DNA from: Kiloniellales bacterium
GTDB taxonomy: Bacteria > Pseudomonadota > Alphaproteobacteria > Kiloniellales > JAKSBE01
Direction: 5' to 3'
DNA length: 11,870 nucleotides
Assembly (NCBI GenBank): GCA_030067055.1
Contig: JASJAL010000240.1
Span: 1-11,870 of the forward strand
Notes under the pieces: generated by a model
The model's database searches: none
What the model was told of the DNA's origin: nothing
The model's input: the letters and a program-made list of their open reading frames with translations, nothing else
Part shown: one piece after another, positions 1 to 8,491 of the stretch
Numbering within the stretch: position 1 is the stretch's first letter
How the letters are laid out: each line of letters begins with the position of its first letter
Program-made: the position numbers and the translations under genes

Positions 1-1
1 G

Positions 2-685
2 GTCAATCCGGTCTTCTGGCCGCACCCTACCGCCGTTTGGGACCAGTTCCTGCGCATCTCCACCGAGGGCTATCGCAACTTTACCCTTTGGGAGCACATC
101 GGTTGGAGTCTCTACCGGATCCTCATGGGCTTCGGCCTCGGTTGCCTGGTCGGCATTCCGCTCGGCTTCGCCATGGGCCTGTCCAACACCATGCGCGGCA
201 TCTTTGATCCCTTGGTGGAGTTCTTCCGGCCGATCCCGCCCCTGGCATTCATCCCGCTGGTCATCATTTGGTCGGGCATTGGCGAGCGCTCGAAGATCCT
301 GCTGCTGTTCCTGGCCGCCGTCTGGATCATGACTCTGGCCGCGCGGGCCGGAGTCTCCAGCATTCGGCTTTCCAAGGTGCACGCCGCCTATACCTTGGGG
401 GCTTCACGGGTCCAGGTGCTGCGTCATGTGATCCTGCCGAACGCCCTGCCGGAGATCTTCACCGGGATGCGGGTCGCCATGGGCGTATGCTGGGGCACCG
501 TGGTTGCCGCCGAGCTGGTCGCCGCGGAGTCCGGCGTCGGCTTCATGATCATGGTCGCCAGCACTTTTCTGTCGACCGATATTGTGGTCATGGGCGTGGT
601 CATCATTGGCATCATCGGCTACGCCATCGACATCCTGATGCGCAAGCTGGAGGCTCGGCTCATTCCATGGAAGGGGAAGGGATGA
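2..685 (+). CDS. tauC: Taurine/sulfonate ABC transporter permease, TauC-like (5' end outside window)
   Basis: This is the inner-membrane permease of a taurine/alkanesulfonate-type ABC importer. The reading frame is open from base 2, so the true start lies before the window and 227 residues are visible. After a short periplasmic-looking stretch (VNPVFWPHPTAVW) there are several hydrophobic segments. The EAA loop that docks the ATPase is clear (LGASRVQVLRHVILPNALP), followed by VVAAELVAAESGVGFMI and a C-terminus ending LIPWKGKG. That combination resembles TauC more than SsuC or the nitrate permeases. The partner binding protein and ATPase would be expected just upstream, out of view. It ends with TGA and converges on the next gene, so it is a separate unit from the DHPS operon, though both concern organosulfonates. 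Substrate is inferred from family only. Confidence 0.85.
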   Translation, partial: VNPVFWPHPTAVWDQFLRISTEGYRNFTLWEHIGWSLYRILMGFGLGCLVGIPLGFAMGLSNTMRGIFDPLVEFFRPIPPLAFIPLVIIWSGIGERSKILLLFLAAVWIMTLAARAGVSSIRLSKVHAAYTLGASRVQVLRHVILPNALPEIFTGMRVAMGVCWGTVVAAELVAAESGVGFMIMVASTFLSTDIVVMGVVIIGIIGYAIDILMRKLEARLIPWKGKG

Positions 686-785
686 GGGTTGGCTGAGGGC
701 GACGAGAGCCGTCTCGAGTCCCCGAGTCTTTCAAACGCCGTCGTGGTCGGTCAGAGCGCGGCCGGTAGGCTCCGCGGATCTCGGG

Positions 786-1145
786 TCAACGCCGGTCTAT
801 CGGATCGCTGAGGGGTTTCAAGAAGCCGTCCGCCCATTCGACGAACTTGCGGTGCAGCGTTGGCGGCATGGGCTTCATGACCTGTGAGCCCTCGGGCCTT
901 CCCCAGTCCTGGCCGAGCTTTGCCCAGAAAACCTGGCGTTCGTCTACGAGGACCTGGATGAACTCTTGAAAGACATCGTCGTCGGTCGGGCCCCCGAACT
1001 CGACCGTGAAGGCCTCCCGGTTGAAGCGGCGTCGCACGGTCCCATCGCCCGGGGCGCTGAGTTCTCCCAGGGTGTTGGCGAGGCTGATGACCCGCCAGAT
1101 GATCTCTATGGGAACAACGCCAGGTTGCCGCCTGCCGCCGGGCAT
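786..1145 (-). CDS. Small hypothetical protein (119 aa)
   Basis: I do not recognise this protein. It is 119 residues, soluble, with no signal peptide or membrane segment. It starts at ATG with a GGAGG about 10 bases upstream, which supports the start. Residues about 11-25 (VPIEIIWRVISLANT) look like a helix or strand pair. The middle is acidic (GGPTDDDVFQEFIQVLVDE), and the C-terminal part is rich in aromatic and proline residues (MPPTLHRKFVEWADGFLKPL). Amino-acid composition is balanced, unlike the arginine/alanine-rich shadow frames nearby, so I believe it is a real gene. It is isolated: it converges with the permease on one side and is separated by over 300 bases from the stress-protein gene upstream. 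No function can be assigned. Confidence 0.6.
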   Translation of the reverse strand: MPGGRRQPGVVPIEIIWRVISLANTLGELSAPGDGTVRRRFNREAFTVEFGGPTDDDVFQEFIQVLVDERQVFWAKLGQDWGRPEGSQVMKPMPPTLHRKFVEWADGFLKPLSDPIDRR

Positions 1146-1457
1146 AGCCGTTCGTCCTCCGTCGCAGCGGATGCGAGGCTAGGATCGGATGGTTAATGGG
1201 AGATTAAGCATCCCTGCGAGTAGCGGGGCTCAGCGATCCTGGAGGCCCTTTCGATGGGGATAACAGGAAGTTCCGACGCTGGGAGGCCCCATCCGAGACC
1301 GGCGCTCGGAGGCCTCCGCCCTTGCGGCCTGTTCGACCCGGATTCACCGATCGAATGCCAGGATTTCCTCCCTTTCGGCGAGGAACACCGGGTGCCAGAC
1401 CCTCAATCCCCAGTCCGGGCCGACGTGAATTCTCGATCTGAGGATTGCCCTGTCGAT
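1146..1457. other. 312-bp gap without a convincing gene, containing a strong hairpin
   Basis: No open frame here has convincing protein-like composition. The notable element is a two-part hairpin at 1282-1317. The outer arms are GGAGGCC (1282-1288) and GGCCTCC (1311-1317), the inner arms TCCGAG (1292-1297) and CTCGGA (1305-1310), with a 3-base bulge (1289-1291) and a 7-base loop. No T-run follows on either strand, so it is not a classical intrinsic terminator, but it could end or stabilise the stress-protein transcript arriving from the right. On the minus strand, 1344-1457 continues open in frame after the stress-protein TAG for 37 codons, which is discussed in the findings. Confidence 0.5.
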
Positions 1458-1862
1458 CTAGCGCAGAACGTGGACCGAGCACGGCGCGTGCCGCACGACG
1501 CGCGCCGCCGTCGAACCAAGCAGGTAGTCTTGAAGTTCGGGCTTGTGCGACCCGACGATGATGCAGTCCGCCCCGATCTCTTCGGCGTATTCCGTGATCG
1601 TGCTCCCAGGATGCCCGGACAACACCACCACCTCTGCGTCCGCCTGTTCGCCCACACGGTCGCGGATCGCGGATTCCATGGTCTTTCGAACCTCGCTCTC
1701 GTGATCCGGTGGCAGATAGTAGCTGGCGAAGCCCGGAACGGGCTCGAGCACGTGCAAGGCAATGATCGTCCCATCCTCGTCTCTCAGGCGGCGCGCCAAC
1801 TCGAGCCCGGTGAGGCCGTGGCCGTGGCTCAATCCAAGAGCCACGATGATCTTCTTGTACAT
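1458..1862 (-). CDS. Universal stress protein, UspF/UspG-like
   Basis: A single-domain, 134-residue cytoplasmic universal stress protein. It has the usual N-terminal strand (MYKKIIVAL), a central EVVVLSGHPGSTITEYAEEIGADCIIVGSHK region and the C-terminal signature GSHKPELQDYLLGSTAARVVRHAPCSVHVLR-type ending (residues 104-134). This resembles the UspF/UspG group, which binds nucleotide through the glycine loop (G104, G116-S117). GGGAGG lies four bases before the ATG. It follows suyB in the same direction but lies 3' of an intrinsic terminator, so its expression would need readthrough or a promoter overlapping that hairpin. Family members help cells survive starvation and oxidative stress. A link to sulfite or sulfonate stress is only an inference from position. 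Confidence 0.92.
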   Translation of the reverse strand: MYKKIIVALGLSHGHGLTGLELARRLRDEDGTIIALHVLEPVPGFASYYLPPDHESEVRKTMESAIRDRVGEQADAEVVVLSGHPGSTITEYAEEIGADCIIVGSHKPELQDYLLGSTAARVVRHAPCSVHVLR

Positions 1863-1887
1863 GACGCCTCCCAGACATCCAGCGTGG

Positions 1888-1924
1888 AAAAAGCTCCCGG
1901 AGCATCGTGTCGGCGATGCTCCGG
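1888..1924 (-). terminator. Rho-independent terminator after suyB
   Basis: A perfect 11-bp stem, CCGGAGCATCG (1897-1907) with CGATGCTCCGG (1914-1924), and a 6-base loop. On the minus strand it is followed after four bases by a run of five T (plus-strand A at 1888-1892). It starts 11 bases beyond the suyB stop codon and ends 25 bases before the usp ATG. This is a textbook intrinsic terminator for the DHPS operon. Confidence 0.85.
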
Positions 1925-1934
1925 ATCGCCTGCA

Positions 1935-3113
1935 TCAGGCACTGCGATAGAGCTTGGTCATCACGAACTCGCGGTGCTTCAAGGACTCAGCAGCGGTCAG
2001 CCGACCGTTACAGGTGCGGATCGTGATGTCGATCAGCGCGTCGCCCGCTTCGTCCATCGTCATCTCGCCGCGCAGGATTCCCGAACAGTCGAGATCGATA
2101 TGCTCGGGCATTTCCCGCGCCGTGCGTGGATTGGCGGTCAGCTTGATCACGGGCTCTATCGGGTTGCCGATGATGTTGCCCTGGCCGGTCGGGAAGAGGT
2201 GAACCACGAATCCAGCGGCCGCCTGAAGGGTCACGCATTCCGCCGCCGCCGAGGACGTGTCCATGAAATACAGCCCGGCGCCCTGGCCCGGCTCCTCCGC
2301 CGGCTTCAAGACGTCGATAAAGCTCGTCTTCTTGCCGATCTTCTGCAGATTGCCAAAGGCCTTCTCCTCGATCGTGGTCAGGCCACCCGCGATGTTGCCC
2401 TTGGTCGGCTGTGATTCCGACAGGTCGGAGGTCTTGTGAGGCTCGATCACCTCATCCATGTAGGCTTGCCAGGTCTTGAGAAACTTCTCGCCGATCTCGG
2501 GCGTCGCCGCACGGGCGGCGCAAACCTGCTCGGCGCCGGTCAACTCCGAGGTCTCGCCGAAGCAGGTCGTCGCGCCCAGCGGGTCGATCTTGTCGATCAT
2601 GTTGCCGACGGTCGGGCAGGACGCCAGACCGGATGTCGTGTCGGACTCGCCGCATTTGGTCGAGACCCACAGGTCGGAAAACTTGCAGGGCACGCGCTGT
2701 TTCTCGCTCGCCCACTGCGAGAATTCCTGCGCCTTGCGCGAGGCATCGGCGACCGCCTTGATCTCGCCGTGTCCTTCGATTGAGAAGCCGGCGACCGGCT
2801 TGCCGGTCGCGGCGATGCCATCGACCACGCGCTGGGTCCAGCCGGGCTCGATCCCGATCACGATGCAGGCGGCAACGTTGGGGTTCTTGCCGGTGCCGAT
2901 CAGCGTCCGGAAGTGCAGATCGAGGTCCTCGCCGAACTGCAGCCGCCCATAGTGATGCGGCAGCGCCAAGCAGCCGTCGATGTTGTGGGCCACTTTCTCG
3001 CAGGCGGCGTTGGACAGGTCGTCGAGCGGCAAGATGGCCACATGATTGCGGATGCCGACGCGGCCGTTCTCGCGCCGGTAGCCGAAGAATTCACGATCAG
3101 CGAGAGCCGTCAT
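1935..3113 (-). CDS. suyB: (2R)-sulfolactate sulfo-lyase, large (beta) subunit
   Basis: The large subunit of the enzyme that cleaves (R)-3-sulfolactate into pyruvate and sulfite, the carbon-sulfur bond-breaking step of DHPS degradation. At 392 residues it is a UxaA/GarD-type (altronate/galactarate dehydratase) lyase lacking the SAF domain, which is supplied separately by suyA. Visible family marks are [25 protein letters not shown] at the N-terminus (about residues 11-35), [19 protein letters not shown] (153-171), and a C-terminal part with [23 protein letters not shown]. These enzymes normally depend on iron. Its ribosome site (AGAGG) lies within the last codons of suyA, whose TAA is one base before this ATG, so the two subunits are probably translationally coupled. 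UxaA-family dehydratases are the alternative, but the suyA and hpsN neighbours favour SuyB strongly. Confidence 0.93.
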   Translation of the reverse strand: MTALADREFFGYRRENGRVGIRNHVAILPLDDLSNAACEKVAHNIDGCLALPHHYGRLQFGEDLDLHFRTLIGTGKNPNVAACIVIGIEPGWTQRVVDGIAATGKPVAGFSIEGHGEIKAVADASRKAQEFSQWASEKQRVPCKFSDLWVSTKCGESDTTSGLASCPTVGNMIDKIDPLGATTCFGETSELTGAEQVCAARAATPEIGEKFLKTWQAYMDEVIEPHKTSDLSESQPTKGNIAGGLTTIEEKAFGNLQKIGKKTSFIDVLKPAEEPGQGAGLYFMDTSSAAAECVTLQAAAGFVVHLFPTGQGNIIGNPIEPVIKLTANPRTAREMPEHIDLDCSGILRGEMTMDEAGDALIDITIRTCNGRLTAAESLKHREFVMTKLYRSA

Positions 3114-3114
3114 C

Positions 3115-3402
3115 TTACCACCTCTTGGTCTTCATGTTGTGAACGTGGACGTGGTCGCCCGTCTTGACGGCGGCCACGGCCTTGCCGATGTCGTGGCCGT
3201 ACTTCAGGACGGTGTCGCCCTCGGCCAGGTCCTTAAGCGCGATCTTGTGGCCGAGCGGGATATCGGCCAGCGCATCGATGTGCAGGGTCCGGCCGGCCTC
3301 CATATCCAGGCCGGACAGAACGGTGCCGGCCTTGACCGTCTCCACCACGACCACGCCGACCGTGTCCTCTGAGCCGTGCACGAGAAAATCGGGCGCGCTC
3401 AT
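3115..3402 (-). CDS. suyA: (2R)-sulfolactate sulfo-lyase, small (alpha) subunit, SAF domain
   Basis: A 95-residue small subunit that forms the sulfo-lyase with SuyB. It consists of one SAF-type domain as found at the N-terminus of altronate dehydratases: [10 protein letters not shown], then [34 protein letters not shown] (about 49-69) and [12 protein letters not shown] at the end. The stretch [12 protein letters not shown] followed by KYG and the C-terminal HNMKTKRW are typical of the family. I chose the ATG at 3402 because the protein begins there in the known SuyA pattern and a purine-rich GGAAAGGAAAAGG precedes it. A longer frame from 3429 adds nine unlikely residues. It lies 37 bases after hpsP and one base before suyB. 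Confidence 0.93.
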   Translation of the reverse strand: MSAPDFLVHGSEDTVGVVVVETVKAGTVLSGLDMEAGRTLHIDALADIPLGHKIALKDLAEGDTVLKYGHDIGKAVAAVKTGDHVHVHNMKTKRW

Positions 3403-3439
3403 TGCCTTTTCCTTTCCATCTTTTTGCATCTCCGTCTCT

Positions 3440-4426
3440 TCAGGGTCTCAGAACGATCTTGGCGGCCGCAGTACGGCCGGCGTCGAGATCGTGGAAGGCC
3501 AGCCCGCCCTCGGCCAAGGGCCGCTCCTCGATCCAGTCGAGTGTGCCGAGGCGGCCGTCGTACAGCGCTGCGAGCGAGGCCCGCAGGTCGGTGTCGGTGT
3601 AGGTGTAGACGCCGAGAAACGCGATCTCGGACAAGGTCAAGGTGCGGCTATCGAAGTCGCCGGCCCAGTCCTGCAGGCCGACGTGCGCGATCACGCCGCC
3701 GGGGCGCACCGCGGCGATCGCGGCCGCGCGGGTGGCCGCCGCACCGACGGCGTCGAAGACCAGGTCGAATCCGGCGGACCCGGCTGGCGTCACGATCGGA
3801 TCGAATACGCTCAGGCCGGCGGCGGCTGCGGTCTTGCGGCGCAGGGGATTGGTCTCGGCCAGTTGCACCTCGCGCGCGCCCCAGGCCTTCAGGATCAAGC
3901 CTGCGAGCAGTCCGACGGAGCCGCCGCCGATGACCAGGGCGCGGCTCTCGGGAATCGGCCGCCAGGCGGTGCGCGCGGCCAGTGCCAGTCCGTGCCAAGC
4001 GGTCGCACAGGGCTCGGTCAGGGCGGCCTTGGCCGGGTCCATGTCCTCCGGCACAGGGATCAGGTTGCGGGCCGGAATCGCGATCCGCTCGGCGAAGGCA
4101 CCGGGCAGGCGCATTCCGATGAGCTCGCGCCCGGCGCAGAGGTTGGCGCGCCCTTCTTGGCAGAAGCCGCAGGCGCCGCAGGTGATCAGGGGGTTGAAGA
4201 CCACGCGCCCGCCGGGCGCCGGCCCCTCCAACACTGTGCCGCAGGCCTCGTGCCCCAGAATCAGCGGCGGCACGCGGCGTGGATCGTGGCCGTGCCAGGC
4301 GTGCATGTCGGAGCCGCAGATGCCGACCGCGTCGACTTTGACAAGGGCTTCGCCCGGGCGCGGCTCGGGCTCGGGCGCGTCGCGGTACGCGGTCTCTTGG
4401 GTTGCGGTGTAGAAAAGTGCTTTCAC
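3440..4426 (-). CDS. hpsP: Zinc-dependent medium-chain dehydrogenase, HpsP-like (DHPS 2-dehydrogenase)
   Basis: A zinc alcohol dehydrogenase of 328 residues. Catalytic zinc ligands are visible as C37 in GICGSD and H59-E60 in LGHEACG. The structural zinc site is the C-x2-C-x2-C-x7-C set at C83, C86, C89 and C97. The NAD-binding Rossmann loop is VIGGGSVGLL (about 165-174). In known DHPS operons HpsP and HpsO oxidise or reduce carbon 2 so that the S-enantiomer can be turned into the R-enantiomer used by HpsN. That role is assigned here by neighbourhood rather than by sequence alone. I chose the GTG at 4426, because VKALFY is the usual family beginning and GAGGCGG precedes it. An upstream ATG at 4462 would overlap hpsO. 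The spacing from the hpsO stop is only seven bases. Confidence 0.8.
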   Translation of the reverse strand: MKALFYTATQETAYRDAPEPEPRPGEALVKVDAVGICGSDMHAWHGHDPRRVPPLILGHEACGTVLEGPAPGGRVVFNPLITCGACGFCQEGRANLCAGRELIGMRLPGAFAERIAIPARNLIPVPEDMDPAKAALTEPCATAWHGLALAARTAWRPIPESRALVIGGGSVGLLAGLILKAWGAREVQLAETNPLRRKTAAAAGLSVFDPIVTPAGSAGFDLVFDAVGAAATRAAAIAAVRPGGVIAHVGLQDWAGDFDSRTLTLSEIAFLGVYTYTDTDLRASLAALYDGRLGTLDWIEERPLAEGGLAFHDLDAGRTAAAKIVLRP

Positions 4427-4433
4427 TGCCGCC

Positions 4434-6523
<2,090 letters not shown>

Positions 6524-7843
6524 TCAGTAGATGTCGGGCAGGAACACGGTCGAGATGGCCGGGACATAGGCGATCAGTAGTACAATTATCAACATACCGA
6601 TCACATAAGGGCCAACGCGCGATGCGATCCTCAAGACCGATTCCCCCGTAATGCCCGAGATGACGAAGAGATTGAGCCCGAGCGGCGGCGTGATGAAGCC
6701 GACGCCCAGGGCGGTGATCATCATGATGCAGAACTGCACGTCATTCATGCCGATCTCCTGTGCCAGGGGCAGCAGAATGGGCGACAGAATGACGATGTTG
6801 GGCGTGGTCTCCATGACGCAGCCGGCGGCGATCAGAATTCCGATGATCAGAAGCTTGATCATGATCGGGTCATCGGTCAGCGACGTCACCGCGAAGATGA
6901 AGCCCTGGGGCACATTGAGCGCCGCGAGGGTCTGCGCCAACGGCAGGGACATGGCGATGATCGGCAGGATGACTCCGTTCACCTTGGCCGAGCTGACGAG
7001 CATCTTGGGGAAATCGGCGAGGGTCAGCTTGCCCTGAAGCAGACCGATAACGATCGTCGTGGCCACCGCGACCGCCGCCGCCTCGGTCGGCGTGAAGATG
7101 CCGGTGTAGATGCCGCCCAGGATGATGATCGGAACCAGAAGCGCGTAGCGCCCGTCCCAGACCGCGGTGCGCCAGCGGGTGAAGGAGAACCCGGCCTTCT
7201 CGCCCTCGAATCCGTGGATCCGGTTCATGACGATGTTGGTGACCATGATCGAGAGCATGACCAGCACGCCGGGAATCGCCGCCGCGAGAAACAGGGTCGA
7301 GGCGGAGATGCCAAGGATCAGGCCGACGATGATGTAGGCGATCGAGGGCGGGATCAGGATGCCGGTGCAGGCGCCCGAGGCGACCAGCGCGCAGGCGTAG
7401 GGCCGTGGGTAGCCCTTTGCGACCAGCTTGTGAATTGTCATGCGCCCGACCGCCGCCGCGCCCGCCGCGTCGGAACCGGAGATGCAGGCGAAGAAGCCGC
7501 AGCCGAGCACGGTCGCGGTGCCCAGGCCGGCGCGGAAGCCGCCGGTCGTCGCGTCGGCCACGTCCAGGAGCTTGTCCGACAATCCCGTGCGCACCAGCAC
7601 GTCGCCGGTCAGAATGAACAGCGGAACGGCGATGAGGGCGAAATGATCGATGCCGTCGAACAAGGACTCGCCGAGCAAGCCGATCGGCAGCACGTCGGTC
7701 ACCAAAAGCATGATCACGGCGCCGATCCCGATCGCCGCCCAGACCGGGACCGCCAGCGCGATCAGCGCGACAATCAGCAGGACCGGGCCGTAGAACTCCC
7801 AGCCGAGATCGACGCTTTGTTCCTGAAGCTGTTGCCAGATCAT
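6524..7843 (-). CDS. TRAP transporter large membrane subunit, DctM family (HpsKLM-type)
   Basis: A 439-residue, very hydrophobic inner-membrane protein with about 12 predicted helices. This is the ion-coupled transport channel of a tripartite ATP-independent periplasmic importer. Typical DctM passages are visible: IAVPLFILTGDVLVRTGLSDKLLD near residue 70, GCGFFACISGSDAAGAAAVG, GYPRPYACALVASGACTGILIPPSIAYIIVG, GIYTGIFTPTEAAAVAV and a C-terminal GVGFITPPLGLNLFVISG. It starts at ATG behind AGGGGGAGGG, 15 bases after the dctQ-type gene, and ends 21 bases before hpsN. The linkage to hpsN and suyAB suggests it imports DHPS. The family itself is known for dicarboxylates and other organic acids. Confidence 0.95.
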   Translation of the reverse strand: MIWQQLQEQSVDLGWEFYGPVLLIVALIALAVPVWAAIGIGAVIMLLVTDVLPIGLLGESLFDGIDHFALIAVPLFILTGDVLVRTGLSDKLLDVADATTGGFRAGLGTATVLGCGFFACISGSDAAGAAAVGRMTIHKLVAKGYPRPYACALVASGACTGILIPPSIAYIIVGLILGISASTLFLAAAIPGVLVMLSIMVTNIVMNRIHGFEGEKAGFSFTRWRTAVWDGRYALLVPIIILGGIYTGIFTPTEAAAVAVATTIVIGLLQGKLTLADFPKMLVSSAKVNGVILPIIAMSLPLAQTLAALNVPQGFIFAVTSLTDDPIMIKLLIIGILIAAGCVMETTPNIVILSPILLPLAQEIGMNDVQFCIMMITALGVGFITPPLGLNLFVISGITGESVLRIASRVGPYVIGMLIIVLLIAYVPAISTVFLPDIY

Positions 7844-7858
7844 GACGCGCCCCTCCCC

Positions 7859-8383
7859 CTAGTCGAACATCTTCCCGCCCTCGTAGACCGGGCGGCCTTG
7901 CAGCAGGTCGCGCGTGTCGCGCCAGATCGACTGGCCGAGGCGGTAGATCATGAGCGAGAAGCCGAGCGGCACGGCGGCGAGGAACCAGGCCAGGCTGATC
8001 CGCAGGCCGTGGGTGACGGAGCCGAACTTGAAGGAAATCTCGAGCGACTCGATCGCGGTGTAGAGCGCGAGCACGGCGAGGCCGAGCATGCAGAGGTCGC
8101 CCAAGAGGTAGACTGCCGCCTTGGCCCGGCTGGAGAGATAGTGGAGCAGCACGTCGATGCGGATGTGCGCGCGCTCCTTTACCGCGGCCGAAGCGCCGAC
8201 CCAGGCCAGATATATGAAGGCGTAGCGGGCGATCTCCTCGCCCCAGAGCGAGGAATAGGACAGGACGAAACGGCGCACCACCTCGACCACGATGGTCGCC
8301 ACGATCATGGCGTAGAAGACAAGCAGCAACCAGCGCTCTGCGTTGTCGTCGAGCCGCCGCCAAAATGAGTCCGGGGCCGTCAT
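7859..8383 (-). CDS. TRAP transporter small membrane subunit, DctQ family (HpsKLM-type)
   Basis: A 174-residue, four-helix inner-membrane subunit that joins the TRAP large subunit. Helices fall at roughly 19-38, 49-69, 88-110 and 127-149. The conserved DctQ pattern is clear: WGEEIARYAFIYLAWVGASAAVKERAHIRIDVL, including the E-E-x-x-R-Y and H-I-R-I-D elements. I chose the ATG at 8383 because GGGGGAG lies eight bases upstream and the protein then begins MTAPDSFWRRLDDN. A GTG-started extension to 8428 would run into the GC-rich hairpin of the intergenic region. It is separated from the binding-protein gene by 108 bases of structured sequence. Confidence 0.93.
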   Translation of the reverse strand: MTAPDSFWRRLDDNAERWLLLVFYAMIVATIVVEVVRRFVLSYSSLWGEEIARYAFIYLAWVGASAAVKERAHIRIDVLLHYLSSRAKAAVYLLGDLCMLGLAVLALYTAIESLEISFKFGSVTHGLRISLAWFLAAVPLGFSLMIYRLGQSIWRDTRDLLQGRPVYEGGKMFD

Positions 8384-8402
8384 CGCGCACACTCCCCCTT
8401 TA

Positions 8403-8482
8403 GCCGCGGCGGGCTTCCCCCGCGGCACGGTTCTCGTTGCTCCTGGATTGGCGGGTCGGGGAGCCGGGTCGCCCGACCCGCC
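8403..8482 (-). repeat. Two strong hairpins in the gap between TRAP binding-protein and small-subunit genes
   Basis: Hairpin one pairs 8450-8460 with 8472-8482 (arms GGCGGGTCGGG and CCCGACCCGCC), 11 perfect base pairs with an 11-base loop, starting about ten bases beyond the dctP-type stop. Hairpin two pairs GCCGCGG (8403-8409) with CCGCGGC (8420-8426), with an inner GGG/CCC extension, and ends close to the ribosome site of the dctQ-type gene. No T-run follows either, so they are probably not full terminators. Such structures between a binding protein and its membrane subunits often protect the upstream mRNA and raise binding-protein output. That role is an inference here. Confidence 0.65.
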
Positions 8483-8491
8483 GTCTCGGCG

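Noticed and set aside
703..716. Small stem CGAGA-GCCG-TCTCG after the permease stop as a terminator
   Set aside because: Only five base pairs and no T-run follows, so I do not call it.
1254..2414. Long plus-strand open frame (386 codons)
   Set aside because: It runs antisense to usp and suyB, both clear family members. Its composition is typical of a GC-rich shadow frame.
6870..8390. Minus-strand open frame of 506 codons overlapping both TRAP membrane subunits
   Set aside because: It is out of frame with DctM and DctQ and strongly arginine/histidine-rich, so it is a frame shadow, not a fusion gene.
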